From: Azonexus sp.
GTDB taxonomy: Bacteria; Pseudomonadota; Gammaproteobacteria; Burkholderiales; Rhodocyclaceae
Length of the DNA: 64,000 bases
NCBI GenBank assembly: GCA_017983615.1
Contig: JAGOBB010000005.1
Location: 113,567-177,566 of the forward strand
Direction: 5' to 3'
The stretch's first letter is position 1. Each line of letters begins with the position of its first letter. Under the pieces are notes generated by a model. That model did not search any database and was not told the DNA's origin. It saw only the letters and a list, made by a program, of their open reading frames with translations. A program made the position numbers and the translations under genes. Positions 8,452 to 17,285 of this stretch are shown piece by piece.

Positions 8452-8457
8452 ATTATA
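8452..8457 (-). promoter_or_regulatory. -10 element of the rnpB promoter
   Basis: A perfect TATAAT on the minus strand lies about 9 bases upstream of the inferred RNase P RNA 5' end. The -35 region is poor (CTGATT at 17-base spacing), and a GC-rich GGGGGCGCG discriminator-side spacer lies between. Confidence 0.65.
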
Positions 8458-8475
8458 CGCGCCCCCAACTGGCAA

Positions 8476-9135
8476 TCAGACCGGCAGCAGGCGATAAAAC
8501 TTGTGCTCGATGGGCAGCGGCGGCGCGTCGGGCGCTTCCGGGTCGGCCTGAAAACTGGGCGCGACATGCACCAGATCGACCGTAAAGCGCTCGGCATAGA
8601 GCGTCAGCAACTCCTCGGCGACTTCCGGTTCTTTACCGTCGCCCTCTTCGGGATCTTCTGCAGTCAGCAGGAAGATCGGACAGGTTTCAGGAATCAGGGC
8701 GTGCATGTGCGCCACGTAGGCCACACGCGCCATTTCCGGCAGGGCCGTCAACGCGGCACGGTCGTAAACCGCAGCGATGGCACCGAGATCGCCGGCGGTC
8801 AGCGCAAAGATGTCGCCGCAAAAAATGCGGATCGGCCCGCTCGACCACTCGGTCAGCCGACCGACCTGGCGGCGCGCCGGATGCAGCCGGTTCTCGCGGA
8901 AAAAAGCACGGACGGCGATCGGACTCAGCTCGACGCCGATCACTTCGTAGCCCTGCCCGGCCAGCCACACCAGATCGAGGCTCTTGCCGCACAACGGCAC
9001 GAATATCCGGCTGCCAGCCGGCAATTTCAGGCTCTGCCAGTACCGTACCAGCAGCGGATTGACCGTCTTCTGGTGGAAATCGGTATTCCGGTCGCGCCAG
9101 CACTGCTCCCACAACGCGTTGTCCGGGCTGCTCAC
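8476..9135 (-). CDS. tpm: thiopurine S-methyltransferase (TPMT family)
   Basis: A 219-residue protein with all family hallmarks: WxxxWRDRNTDFHQ at the N-terminus, FVPLCGKSLDLVWLAGQGYEVIGVELS (the TPMT version of motif I), IFCGDIFAL and AVYDRAALTALP. Bacterial members methylate thiols and inorganic or organic selenium and tellurium species using SAM. The start codon overlaps the stop of the upstream methyltransferase gene by four bases, so the two are co-translated. The next downstream feature is rnpB, whose promoter lies directly after this stop codon. Confidence 0.93.
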   Translation of the reverse strand: MSSPDNALWEQCWRDRNTDFHQKTVNPLLVRYWQSLKLPAGSRIFVPLCGKSLDLVWLAGQGYEVIGVELSPIAVRAFFRENRLHPARRQVGRLTEWSSGPIRIFCGDIFALTAGDLGAIAAVYDRAALTALPEMARVAYVAHMHALIPETCPIFLLTAEDPEEGDGKEPEVAEELLTLYAERFTVDLVHVAPSFQADPEAPDAPPLPIEHKFYRLLPV

Positions 9136-9794
9136 GCCACCGCTCCGCGATGGAAGTGCAGGAAACGGCCGCGATAGGCTTCGCCATCGGCAAAGGTGCA
9201 GTCGGCCCGTGACTCGCCGTACAGGTAGCCAAACCCGACCATCGCCCGCCGGAAGGCTGGACAGTTGCCACGATTCGGATCGACGATCAGCACTTCGCCA
9301 CCGGCCGTCGAATGCCGGTCGATGAAGGTCGCCAGTTGCGCCGGCTGGTCGCGCTCGTAGAGCACGTCGCTGCCGATAATCAGGTCAAACTGGCCAAGTT
9401 CGGAATTGGTCCGGCCCCAGTTGCCGTCGGCGTAAGTCATCGGCCCGAGAGCGTTGAGGCGCAGATTTTCTTCGAGAAATGGCCGGCTCATCGGATGGGC
9501 GTCGCTGGCCGTCATGTCGCCTTCGCGCTTGTGCACGACCAGACTGGCCAGACAGAGACCGGCGCCGATTTCCAGAATGCGCTTGCCGACCAGGTCAAAA
9601 CTGTCCATGGCCTTGGCCAGCACCCGGGCCGACGGCCAGATCTGGCCGAACAGCGACCAACTGGAGGGTGAAATGCCGGCCGCTTCCGCTTCGCCGAGCG
9701 GATCGTGATATTGCTGGCGGTCGAGCAGCGAGCGAATCCGGTATTCCGTACCGCCGATGAGGACGGACTGGAGCCGGACCTGATAACCAAGCAT
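9132..9794 (-). CDS. SAM-dependent methyltransferase (Methyltransf_16-like)
   Basis: A 220-residue Rossmann methyltransferase. It shows ILEIGAGLCLASLVVHKREGDMTASDAHP (motifs I and II) and FDLIIGSDVLYERDQP (post-II loop), as in the nicotinamide-N-methyltransferase/lysine methyltransferase-like family 16. These often modify protein lysines, but no bacterial substrate can be named. It is the first gene of a two-gene unit with tpm. The preceding 173 bases (9795-9967) separate it from the lrp-type gene on the same strand and should hold its promoter. Confidence 0.78.
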   Translation of the reverse strand: MLGYQVRLQSVLIGGTEYRIRSLLDRQQYHDPLGEAEAAGISPSSWSLFGQIWPSARVLAKAMDSFDLVGKRILEIGAGLCLASLVVHKREGDMTASDAHPMSRPFLEENLRLNALGPMTYADGNWGRTNSELGQFDLIIGSDVLYERDQPAQLATFIDRHSTAGGEVLIVDPNRGNCPAFRRAMVGFGYLYGESRADCTFADGEAYRGRFLHFHRGAVA

Positions 9795-9967
9795 GGGAGA
9801 GACTTCTCTTCTGTGAAGCGGGGTTGCGCATCAGAAAATGTTCCGATCGAACGGGCACAACGCTTCCGAGAAGGGCGATGCAGGGCCGAAAAGGCACTCG
9901 CTGGGGAGACCGGGCAAGCCGGTACGGCTAGGGTAACACCTGAAAGCGATGCAACCTATCGCTCCGT

Positions 9968-10438
9968 TCAGGCATCGGCCAGCGGCAGGGCGCTTTTATC
10001 CACCACCTTGCGCAGCACGAAACTGGAATGCACGCCGGTCACGCCGGCAATGCGCGTGATGCGGTTGAGCAGCAGTTCCTGGTAACCATCCATGTCGCGC
10101 ACCACCACCTTGAGCTGGTAGTCGGCGTCCTGGCCGGTGATCAGCAGGCACTCCAGCACCTCGGGGATTTCGGCGATCCGGGTCTCGAAATTGGCGAAGC
10201 GCTCCGGCGTGTGCTGGTCCATCGAAATGTGGATCAAGGCCATCAGCGCCAGTCCGAGCTTTTTCGCGTCGAGGTGGGCCCGGTAGCCGGCGATCAGGCC
10301 TGACTCCTCCAACGTGCGCACCCGGCGCAGGCAGGGCGACGGCGACAGGCCGATACGGTCGGCCAGATCCTGGTTGCTGATGCGGCCATCGGACTGCAGG
10401 ATGGCGAGAATTTGCCGGTCGTAGCGATCGAGTTCCAT
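9968..10438 (-). CDS. Lrp/AsnC-family transcriptional regulator
   Basis: A 156-residue regulator. The N-terminal AsnC-type helix-turn-helix lies at about residues 1-60 (LDRYDRQILAILQSDGRISNQDLADRIGLSPSPCLRRVRTLEESGLI). The C-terminal RAM/ligand-binding domain has the typical ECLLITGQDADYQLKVVVRDMDGYQELL stretch. I chose the ATG at 10438 because it begins the domain. Members act as octamers or dimers and respond to amino acids. The target genes are unknown; the neighbouring methyltransferases are on the same strand downstream, but 173 bases away. Confidence 0.9.
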   Translation of the reverse strand: MELDRYDRQILAILQSDGRISNQDLADRIGLSPSPCLRRVRTLEESGLIAGYRAHLDAKKLGLALMALIHISMDQHTPERFANFETRIAEIPEVLECLLITGQDADYQLKVVVRDMDGYQELLLNRITRIAGVTGVHSSFVLRKVVDKSALPLADA

Positions 10439-10530
10439 AGGCTTGCCAAGAGACGATTGAGCAACAACATTGCCACGCCACCCCAGTCTTCGGCAAGCCC
10501 ATGTCACCTTTATGCCGATATCAGCCAGTA

Positions 10531-11010
10531 TCAGTCACGCCAGGCGCTGAACACGAATCCACTATCCTTGCGGGACTGATGGCAGGCATGGCACTCCTGC
10601 TGCCCCTTGGCATCCAGGCTGTTCTGCTGCTTTCCGGGGGCGAACAGGGCGTATCCCCAGCCATCGGTCGCGGCATGGCGCCGGGCATCGCGGGACATGA
10701 CCAGGACTGCCTTGCGCTTGCCCTCGGCGACCGCATTGTCCTGATCGACCGCTTCAAAGAGATCGAAGACGATCACCGAACCGTCGGCAAACCGACCGGC
10801 CGCCCGGTAGCCCTGAATGGCCTTCGGATTGGCGTAGAGATGGTGAATTCCCCCGACGGCGTCATACAGGGGGTGGCCGGGCTTGAGAACCATCGACTTG
10901 ACGTGGCCCCACTGGCGATATTTCTCCGGATGGGCGACATCGCCAGCCTCGGCCGGCAGGGTCACAACTGCCGCGATGGCGAACATGGTCAGGGCTTTCA
11001 GTACATGCAT
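10531..11010 (-). CDS. cytochrome P460-family periplasmic haem protein
   Basis: A 159-residue exported protein with a signal peptide cleaved near residue 22 (VVTLPAEAGD). The C-terminal CHACH is a c-type haem CxxCH motif, followed by the P460 ending KDSGFVFSAWRD. The body matches the P460 fold (YRQWGHVKSMV, GIHHLYANPKA, FADGSVIVFDLFE, AVLVMSRDARRHAATDGWGYALF). P460 proteins oxidise hydroxylamine or detoxify nitric oxide in some bacteria; here the role is unproven. It is divergent from a MarR gene across a 111-base spacer with a clear palindrome, so repression by that MarR protein is likely. Confidence 0.88.
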   Translation of the reverse strand: MHVLKALTMFAIAAVVTLPAEAGDVAHPEKYRQWGHVKSMVLKPGHPLYDAVGGIHHLYANPKAIQGYRAAGRFADGSVIVFDLFEAVDQDNAVAEGKRKAVLVMSRDARRHAATDGWGYALFAPGKQQNSLDAKGQQECHACHQSRKDSGFVFSAWRD

Positions 11011-11064
11011 GATGCTCTCCTCTGTCAGATGAGTGGGTGGCCGCCATCCGGGCGGCACGACTTA

Positions 11065-11081
11065 AGTTTCGATGCGAAACT
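11065..11081. promoter_or_regulatory. candidate MarR operator between the P460 and marR genes
   Basis: AGTTTCGATGCGAAACT is a perfect 7-bp inverted repeat with a 3-base centre, in the only intergenic space between the divergent genes. Its size and position fit a MarR-dimer operator controlling both promoters. Confidence 0.6.
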
Positions 11082-11121
11082 ATTATTTGTCAACTTCGTT
11101 TTGAGTCGCTACCATCAGATC

Positions 11122-11676
11122 ATGACCAACACACTTCCCGAACTGCTTGCCGCCCTCTCCCGCGCCATGCAGAACGAGCAGCGCCAGGCGGCGGTAAGCG
11201 CCGGTCTGCTGCCTGTCCAGCTGGCAATCCTGGGCTATCTGCGCGACGCCAATCGCTACAGCAACACCCAGCAGGCGCTCACCGAATATCTGGGCCTGAC
11301 CAAAGGCACGGTCTCGCAAAGCCTGAAAGTGCTGGAAGAGCGCGGCTGGCTGGTCCGCCAGGGAGATACCGTCGACCGCCGCAGCGTTCGGCTGGGCCTG
11401 TCCGCGGCGGGACTCGCCATGCTGGCGACCGTGGTCGACGATGCCTGGGGACGGACGGCGGCAACGCTGCCGGCCGCGGAACAAGCCGTCTTGAGCCAGC
11501 TACTGACCCGCTTGCTGAGCGCCTGGCAGCATGCGCGCCACGGCAAGACCTTCGGCGTCTGCCATAGCTGCCGCCATTTCCGCCCTGGCCAGACCAGCCA
11601 TCAATGCGGCCTGACCGGCGAAGCCCTCAGCGATGAAGACAGCGCGCGCATCTGCCGAGAACACAGCCTGGGGTGA
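11122..11676 (+). CDS. MarR-family regulator with C-terminal cysteine cluster
   Basis: A 184-residue regulator with a winged helix at about residues 30-100 (QLAILGYLRDANRYSNTQQALTEYLGLTKGTVSQSLKVLEERGWL, followed by RQGDTVDRRSVRLGLS, the wing). Unlike most MarR proteins (about 145 residues) it has an extra tail of about 35 residues. The tail carries Cys and His in CHSCRHF, QCGL and ICREH, four cysteines in all, which could bind metal or act as a redox or nitrosative sensor. I set the start at the ATG at 11122 because it begins the family-typical helix and lies right after the divergent promoter. The likely target is the adjacent P460 gene. Confidence 0.88.
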   Translation: MTNTLPELLAALSRAMQNEQRQAAVSAGLLPVQLAILGYLRDANRYSNTQQALTEYLGLTKGTVSQSLKVLEERGWLVRQGDTVDRRSVRLGLSAAGLAMLATVVDDAWGRTAATLPAAEQAVLSQLLTRLLSAWQHARHGKTFGVCHSCRHFRPGQTSHQCGLTGEALSDEDSARICREHSLG

Positions 11677-11864
11677 GGTCGCAAGCAAGGCAAGGCATGG
11701 CACGCCTGCCGCATAATGGCAAACAACAGATTTATAATTTCATCATTTAACATTTTGCCGCAATAATATTGCCGTAACCTAATAATTCAAGCGATAAAAC
11801 GCAATCGTCTGCCAGCCGGAATCGCCTAAAATCTCCTCATCGAAATTGCTTTCCGGAGCCCGCC

Positions 11865-13550
11865 ATGATCACCAACCCTGCGACCAAATACGCCGCCTTC
11901 CCGCCGGTCCGCCTTGCCGACCGTCAGTGGCCAAACCGCGTCATCACGACGCCGCCGATCTGGATGAGTACCGACCTGCGCGACGGCAACCAGTCGCTTT
12001 TCGAGCCCATGAACGCCGAGAAGAAGATGCGCATGTTCAAGATGCTTTGCGCCATCGGCTTCAAGGAAATTGAGGTCGCCTTCCCGTCGGCCTCGGAAAC
12101 CGAATTCGGCTTCGTGCGTGAGCTGATCGAGGGCCGCCATATACCCGACGACGTTTCCATCGAGGTGCTCACCCAGGCCAGAGAACACCTGATCCGCCGC
12201 ACCTTCGAGTCGCTCAAGGGCGCCAAGAAGGCCATCGTCCACGTCTATAACGCGACCTGCAAGACCTTCCGCGACAACGTCTTCGGCATGAGCAAGGCCG
12301 AGGTCGTGCAGATGGCGGTCGATGCCGTCAGGCTGATCCGCGCCCAGGCCGAAGCGATGCCGGAAACCGAGATCACGCTCGAATACAGCCCGGAACTCTT
12401 CACCGCCACCGAACTCGATTTCGCCAAGGAAGTCTGCGATGCCGTCACCGCCGCCTGGGGCGCCACGCCGCAACGCAAGGTGATCCTCAACCTCCCGACC
12501 ACGGTCGAGATCGCCACGCCCAACATCTACGCCGACCAGATCGAGTGGATGCACCGCAACCTTGAGCGCCGCGACAGCGTGATCATCAGCCTCCACCCGC
12601 ACAACGACCGCGGCACCGCCGTCGCCGCCGCCGAGATGGGCCTGATGGCCGGCGCCGACCGTGTCGAGGGCTGCCTGTTCGGCAACGGCGAACGGACCGG
12701 CAACGTCGACCTCGTGACGCTCGCCCTCAACATGTACACGCAGGGCGTCCATCCCGGCCTCGACTTCTCGGACATCAACGCCGTCGCCCGCACCTTCGAA
12801 CACTGCAACCAGCTCACCATCCATCCGCGCCACCCGTACGTGGGGGATCTCGTATTCACGGCCTTCTCCGGCTCCCACCAGGATGCCATCAAGAAGGGGT
12901 TTGCCGCTCAAAAGGCGGACGAGCAATGGTCAGTGCCCTACCTCCCGATCGACCCGGCCGACCTCGGCCGCAGCTACGACTCGGTGATCCGCGTCAACAG
13001 CCAGTCGGGCAAGGGCGGCATCGCCTATTTGATGGAAGCCGAGCACGGCGTGGTCATGCCGCGCCGCCTACAGGTCGAGTTCTCCGGCGTCGTCCAGCAA
13101 CACACCGACGCGCATGGCGGCGAAGTGAGCGCTGACAACCTGTGGAATCTCTTCAGCCGGGCCTACCTGGAGAATGCGTCGCCGGTCCGCTACCGCGAAC
13201 ACCATCTGTTCGAGCACGGAACGGCGCAGGGCATCCGCCTTTCGGTCGATATCGACGGCGTGCCGCACCTGCTGACCGGCGAAGGCAACGGCCCGATCAA
13301 CGCGGCGATGCATGCGCTCGAAACGGCCGGCATCAAGGTCCAGGTGCGCAGCTACGAGGAGCGCTCGATGGTGCCGATGGGCGAGGACGGCAACGCCCGT
13401 GCCTGCGCTTTAGTCGAGATGGCCGCCAGCGGCCGGGGCGAAACCTTCGGCGTCGGCATCGACAGCAACATCGTCACCGCCTCGATCAAGGCCATCGTCA
13501 GCGGCATCAACCGCCTCGGCGTTGCCGGCGACCGGCAACAGGCTGCCTGA
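11865..13550 (+). CDS. leuA: 2-isopropylmalate synthase
   Basis: A 561-residue enzyme of the longer LeuA type 2 (about 560 residues, as in actinobacteria and many beta/gammaproteobacteria). It condenses acetyl-CoA with 2-oxoisovalerate, the first committed step of leucine synthesis. The catalytic TIM barrel shows STDLRDGNQ (residues about 36-43) and the metal-binding [14 protein letters not shown]; the linker shows [12 protein letters not shown]. The C-terminal regulatory LeuA dimer domain (about 430-550) ends with the glycine-rich [21 protein letters not shown]. The ATG at 11865 follows TTTCCGGAGCC. It is monocistronic, with an AT-rich upstream region that includes the inverted repeat GCAATAATATTGC at 11760-11772, and it is followed by a strong hairpin. 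Confidence 0.96.
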   Translation: MITNPATKYAAFPPVRLADRQWPNRVITTPPIWMSTDLRDGNQSLFEPMNAEKKMRMFKMLCAIGFKEIEVAFPSASETEFGFVRELIEGRHIPDDVSIEVLTQAREHLIRRTFESLKGAKKAIVHVYNATCKTFRDNVFGMSKAEVVQMAVDAVRLIRAQAEAMPETEITLEYSPELFTATELDFAKEVCDAVTAAWGATPQRKVILNLPTTVEIATPNIYADQIEWMHRNLERRDSVIISLHPHNDRGTAVAAAEMGLMAGADRVEGCLFGNGERTGNVDLVTLALNMYTQGVHPGLDFSDINAVARTFEHCNQLTIHPRHPYVGDLVFTAFSGSHQDAIKKGFAAQKADEQWSVPYLPIDPADLGRSYDSVIRVNSQSGKGGIAYLMEAEHGVVMPRRLQVEFSGVVQQHTDAHGGEVSADNLWNLFSRAYLENASPVRYREHHLFEHGTAQGIRLSVDIDGVPHLLTGEGNGPINAAMHALETAGIKVQVRSYEERSMVPMGEDGNARACALVEMAASGRGETFGVGIDSNIVTASIKAIVSGINRLGVAGDRQQAA

Positions 13551-13555
13551 GCCCC

Positions 13556-13590
13556 TCAATCCCTTGCCAAAACATCGGCAAGGGATTGAA
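13556..13590 (+). terminator. leuA terminator-like hairpin
   Basis: TCAATCCCTTGCC pairs with GGCAAGGGATTGA over an 8-base loop, beginning 6 bases after the leuA stop codon. The stem is very strong, followed only by ATTT. Confidence 0.7.
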
Positions 13591-13831
13591 TTTCCGGCGA
13601 TTTTCCTTGCCAGCCGGCCGTTCGGAGCGTAAGATTCGTTCAAGCTCGAGCCGAAAGGCCGTGCCCTCTTCGTTCTGCCCCGCGTAAATGCTGTCCCCCT
13701 GCCGCCCCTTCGCCCCGCGAACCGCCGGCACACCGAACTGAACATTTCCCCGTCGCAAAGCGCCGTTTCATTGCTCGTCCGAGCGCTTCCGGCTTGTCCG
13801 GAGTTTCGGGCGCCGTCAATCTGGGGAATAC

Positions 13832-14710
13832 ATGGTCCGCATCCAGTTCGCTATCGACTTGCAATACGAACTGAATTTTCCGGGCGCCGATTTCGTTTTC
13901 AACATCCATGCGGCGCCCACCGCCAGCCAGCGCATCGTCAGCGAAAGCCTGTTCGTCAGCCAGGCTGTGCCGACGACGATTCAGGCCGACCCGCTGACGC
14001 ACGCCCGCTACCTGCGCCTGACCGCCCCCGCCGGCCCGCTGCACGTCAGCTACCAGGCGCTGGTCGATATCGACCATCACATCGGCAATCCCGATCTCAT
14101 CCAGGAAACGCCGGTCGCCCAGTTGCCGCTGTCGGTACTCGGCTATATCTACCCCAGCCGCTACTGCCAGTCCGACCGCCTCGGCGCCCTGTCGATGAGC
14201 GAATTCGGCCACCTGCCCAAGGGCTATCGCCGCGTTGAGGCGATCCGCAACTGGGTCAACAAGCACGTTGCCTTTCGCAGCAACACCAGCAGTTCGACGA
14301 CCTCGGCGCTCGACACGGTGACCGACCGCGTCGGCGTCTGCCGCGACTTCGCCCACCTGATGATCGCCATCTGCCGTGCCCTGAGCATTCCCGCCCGCTT
14401 CACCACCGGCATCGACTACGGCGCCGACCCGGCGCTCGGGCCAACCGATTTCCACGCCTACGTCGAGGTCTTCCTCGATGGCCGCTGGTACCTGTTCGAC
14501 CCGTCCGGCACCGCCATCCCAATGGGCTTCGTCCGCCTCGGCACCGGTCGCGATGCCGCCGACGTTTCCTACGCCACCATCTTCGGCAGCGTCACCTCGC
14601 CGCCGCCGCTGATTTCCGTCACCGCCATCACCGAACCCGGCCGCCCGTGGGAATTGCCCCGCCACCGGCCGGAGGCGATTTCGACCGATGCTACGGTCAC
14701 CCCTCTTTAA
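13832..14710 (+). CDS. transglutaminase-like cysteine protease-fold protein
   Basis: A 292-residue cytosolic protein with an N-terminal beta-rich region and a transglutaminase core. The catalytic triad is visible: Cys in RVGVCRDFAHLM, His in TDFHAYVEVFLDGRWY, and Asp in LFDPSG. These proteins (COG1305) usually act as peptidases or ligase-like enzymes, often on isopeptide or D-amino-acid-containing substrates. The preceding 281 bases (13551-13831) hold the leuA hairpin and no recognisable gene. The last residues (TDATVTPL) and the stop codon are encoded by a dispersed repeat copy, so the C-terminus was probably set by that element. Confidence 0.85.
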   Translation: MVRIQFAIDLQYELNFPGADFVFNIHAAPTASQRIVSESLFVSQAVPTTIQADPLTHARYLRLTAPAGPLHVSYQALVDIDHHIGNPDLIQETPVAQLPLSVLGYIYPSRYCQSDRLGALSMSEFGHLPKGYRRVEAIRNWVNKHVAFRSNTSSSTTSALDTVTDRVGVCRDFAHLMIAICRALSIPARFTTGIDYGADPALGPTDFHAYVEVFLDGRWYLFDPSGTAIPMGFVRLGTGRDAADVSYATIFGSVTSPPPLISVTAITEPGRPWELPRHRPEAISTDATVTPL

Positions 14711-14730
14711 ACCCCATTTTTCAAAAGTAA
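14686..14730 (+). repeat. dispersed repeat, copy 3 (at transglutaminase stop codon)
   Basis: CGATGCTACGGTCACCCCT is followed by TTTAAA, CCCC and ATTTTTCAAAAG. It encodes the last residues and the TAA stop of the transglutaminase gene and runs to within 14 bases of the infA start. Confidence 0.8.
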
Positions 14731-14743
14731 CCGGAGAAGCCCA

Positions 14744-15004
14744 TTGGCCAAAGAAGAACTGCTTGAAATGCAAGGCGTCGTGAATGACGTCCTCCCCGAC
14801 GGTCGCTTCCGTGTCGAACTCGAAAACGGTCACACGATGATCGCCTACACGGCCGGCAAGATGAAAAAGCACCACATCCGCATCCTGCTCGGCGACAAGG
14901 TCACGCTTGAACTGTCGCCTTACGACCTGAGCAAGGGCCGCATCACCTTCCGCCACATCGAAACCCGCGGCGCCTCCCCGGCCCCGCAGCGTCGCCGCTA
15001 CTAA
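14744..15004 (+). CDS. infA: translation initiation factor IF-1
   Basis: An 86-residue S1/OB-fold protein. [49 protein letters not shown] and LSKGRITFR are the diagnostic IF-1 blocks. IF-1 occupies the ribosomal A site during initiation. It is longer than the usual 72 residues, having a basic tail ([11 protein letters not shown]), and starts with TTG at 14744 behind CCGGAGAA. Betaproteobacteria often carry a second infA outside the ribosomal protein operon, and this looks like that copy. It is convergent with DUF3025, and the stop codons overlap. Confidence 0.93.
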   Translation: MAKEELLEMQGVVNDVLPDGRFRVELENGHTMIAYTAGKMKKHHIRILLGDKVTLELSPYDLSKGRITFRHIETRGASPAPQRRRY

Positions 15005-15780
15005 GCCGCCACCAAGCCGCGACTTCGTCCCGGACGGAACTGCCAGGTATCGTCGTAGTAGTCCGGGTTCTCGCTGTCCGGCGTAACGCCGGGAATGCCG
15101 AGCAGCGGCAGGGGCTGAAAATCGCGCGGCCGGGTGAATTGGCCGCTTTTGATTTTTGCCGAAAAAATGGCATCGACCGTAGCATTCAGCGCCTCGGTGT
15201 CGAGCGCCAGCCATTCGTCGGGGATTTCATGCAGTGCAGCCTTGGCGGTCAACCCGCGAAACGGCTTGAGCAACTGCTCGTAGGTCGCGTGGCCGAAAAT
15301 GACAAAGCGCATGCAACGTTTCACCTCGGCACGCCGCTCGACGAACAATTCCTTCCAGCGAAAGCCGCGCAGCAGGTCGAGCAGTTCCGGCCGACTGGAG
15401 AGGACGACGATGCCGCATTCGTCGAAGTGGGTCAGCGCATCGCGGGTTGTCCCGCGCGCTTCACCCGGCGCCTGCATGGCGCGCATGTGGGCGGCGCTGA
15501 TGGCGATCTTGGTTTGCGGAAAGCTCAGCCAGACCAAGGCGTTGAAGAAATCGTGCCAGTTGTCCGGGCGGGTCTCGACCTCGCCACTTTCCCAGATCCG
15601 GCACTCGTAGACCAGACCGTCCGGCCGGGGCGGCACGAAGCGGACCCGCTGGCCATTTTCGGTTTCGATCGGGAAGCGCTCGGCCAGTTCGGCCACCGCC
15701 CGCGTATCGGCAGTGGCCGGCAGGCGCTCAAGCCAAGGCCGGAGCGGCGCAAACAGCGGCGATGCGTACGACGGACTCAC
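15001..15780 (-). CDS. DUF3025 domain protein carrying the dispersed repeat
   Basis: A 259-residue protein whose central [19 protein letters not shown] and AHFDECG-like ([13 protein letters not shown]) blocks are typical of DUF3025, a proteobacterial family without known function. It starts with ATG at 15780, overlapping nothing upstream, and its own start lies four bases into the next gene's territory (the stop of this gene overlaps the infA stop). It is the distal gene of a lipoprotein-DUF3025 unit (ATGA overlap at 15777-15780). Residues of about 198-215 ([18 protein letters not shown]) are encoded by a repeat copy with an expanded middle. Confidence 0.75.
   Translation of the reverse strand: MSPSYASPLFAPLRPWLERLPATADTRAVAELAERFPIETENGQRVRFVPPRPDGLVYECRIWESGEVETRPDNWHDFFNALVWLSFPQTKIAISAAHMRAMQAPGEARGTTRDALTHFDECGIVVLSSRPELLDLLRGFRWKELFVERRAEVKRCMRFVIFGHATYEQLLKPFRGLTAKAALHEIPDEWLALDTEALNATVDAIFSAKIKSGQFTRPRDFQPLPLLGIPGVTPDSENPDYYDDTWQFRPGRSRGLVAA
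15136..15187 (-). repeat. dispersed repeat, copy 4 (in DUF3025 gene)
   Basis: On the minus strand this reads GAATGCTACGGTCGATGCC, then ATTTTTTC, GGC, AAAAATCAAAAG and CGGCCAATTC. The core is intact; the distal tracts are rearranged and about 8 bases longer than consensus. It is translated in the sense direction. Confidence 0.75.
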
Positions 15781-16214
15781 TCGTCGGCAGACGACTCGTC
15801 TTTCGCTTCCTTGACGAAGACCAGTTCGCCCTTCTTGACGCGGAAGGTTCCCATCAACTCGCCCATACCCTCCGGCGGCTCGCTGTCCATCTTGGCGAAG
15901 CTCTCGCAGGTCTGAGTCTCAGTGGCAAACATCCGCTTGCCGACCTTGATGATGAAGGCACCGGACGGCACCTGATAGACCTCGACCTTGGTCTTGTCGG
16001 TCCCTGCCCCCAGATTGTGCCGGCGCATGCAGGCGGGCATCCGCGAAACAACCAGGTAAAGATTGACCTTGGCATCCCACGGATAGGGCTGCTCGCGAAT
16101 CAGCGACAGCACGTGCTCGCGGGTATTGTCGATTTCATAGGTCGCGCCGTCGTTGATGCAGGCGGACAGCAGCGGGGCGGCGAGCAGTGGCAGCAGGAGG
16201 TGGCGCAGACGCAT
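15777..16214 (-). CDS. small predicted lipoprotein of unknown family
   Basis: A 145-residue protein with a lipoprotein signal (LLLPLLAAPLLSAC, Cys19). The mature part has two further cysteines (MPACMRR and TQTCESF) that could form a disulfide, and it ends in an acidic tail ([11 protein letters not shown]). I do not recognise the family. It lies 11 bases downstream of pyrC on the same strand and overlaps the DUF3025 start by four bases, so the three probably form one transcript. Confidence 0.7.
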   Translation of the reverse strand: MRLRHLLLPLLAAPLLSACINDGATYEIDNTREHVLSLIREQPYPWDAKVNLYLVVSRMPACMRRHNLGAGTDKTKVEVYQVPSGAFIIKVGKRMFATETQTCESFAKMDSEPPEGMGELMGTFRVKKGELVFVKEAKDESSADE

Positions 16215-16225
16215 GGTTGTTTTCC

Positions 16226-17257
16226 TCAGCGCATTTTCCAGGACAGCGTTTCGCCGGCGCGCAGCGGAACGATGGTATCGGTGCTGATGTAGGGGTAGTC
16301 GGCCGGCACGTTCCAGTTTTCCTTGACCAGCGTGATCTGGCCACTGTTGCGCGGCAGGCCGTACCAGTCCGGGCCATGAAAGCTGGCGAAGGCTTCCAGT
16401 TTGTCCAACGCCCCAGCCTGTTCGAAGGCTTCGGCGTAGAGTTCGAGGGCGGCGTAGGCGGTGTAGCAGCCGGCGCAGCCGCAGGCGGCTTCCTTGGCAC
16501 CCTTGGCGTGCGGCGCCGAATCGGTGCCGAGGAAGAATTTCGGATTGCCGGAAATCGCCGCCGCAACCAGCGCCTCGCGGTGCGTCTCGCGCTTGAGGAC
16601 CGGCAGGCAGTACCAGTGCGGCCGCACGCCGCCCTGGAAGATGGCGTTGCGGTTGTAGAGCAGATGGTGGGCGGTGATCGTCGCCGCGACGTTAGCCGGC
16701 GCCGACGCCACGAACTCGGCGGCATCCCGGGTCGTGATGTGCTCCATGACCACCTTGAGCTTCGGAAAGCGCTGGATCAGCGGTTCGAGCACGGTGTCGA
16801 TGAAAACCTTCTCGCGGTCAAACAGGTCGACCTTCTGATCGGTCACTTCGCCGTGCACCAGCAGCGGCAGGCCAACGCGTTCCATCTCGGCCAGCGTCGC
16901 GTCGGCCTTGCGGATATCGGTCAGGCCGGCGTCGGAATTGGTTGTCGCCCCGGCCGGATAGAGCTTGACCGCCTTGACGAAGCCCGAAGCGGCCGCCTTG
17001 GCGACTTCGGCGGGGGGCATGTTGTCGGTCAGATAGAGCGTCATCAGCGGCTCGAAAGCCATACCGGCCGGCAGCGCGGCGATGATACGGTCGCGATAGG
17101 CGGCAGCCTGGTCAACCGTCGTCACCGGCGGCTTGAGGTTGGGCATGACGATGGCCCGGCCAAACTGGCGGGCGGTATGGGCAAGCACGGCAGCCAGCGC
17201 TTCGCCGTCGCGCAGGTGAAGATGCCAGTCGTCAGGGCGGGTGATGGTGATTTGCAT
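16226..17257 (-). CDS. pyrC: dihydroorotase, E. coli PyrC type
   Basis: A 343-residue class II dihydroorotase. The zinc-binding [13 protein letters not shown] motif is near residue 10. [20 protein letters not shown], the metal-bridging lysine region [34 protein letters not shown] and [15 protein letters not shown] all match the E. coli-type enzyme. It cyclises carbamoyl-aspartate to dihydroorotate in pyrimidine synthesis. The length is normal (about 345). The ATG at 17257 begins [15 protein letters not shown]. It is downstream of rsmI on the same strand (28-base gap). Confidence 0.96.
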   Translation of the reverse strand: MQITITRPDDWHLHLRDGEALAAVLAHTARQFGRAIVMPNLKPPVTTVDQAAAYRDRIIAALPAGMAFEPLMTLYLTDNMPPAEVAKAAASGFVKAVKLYPAGATTNSDAGLTDIRKADATLAEMERVGLPLLVHGEVTDQKVDLFDREKVFIDTVLEPLIQRFPKLKVVMEHITTRDAAEFVASAPANVAATITAHHLLYNRNAIFQGGVRPHWYCLPVLKRETHREALVAAAISGNPKFFLGTDSAPHAKGAKEAACGCAGCYTAYAALELYAEAFEQAGALDKLEAFASFHGPDWYGLPRNSGQITLVKENWNVPADYPYISTDTIVPLRAGETLSWKMR

Positions 17258-17285
17258 GGTGATTCTCGAAACGATTTCCGCGATT

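Noticed and set aside
9795-9967. Possible riboswitch in the leader of the methyltransferase/tpm unit
   Set aside because: The stretch GGCTAGGGTAACACC recalls guanidine-type riboswitches, but the remaining consensus and the orientation do not fit.
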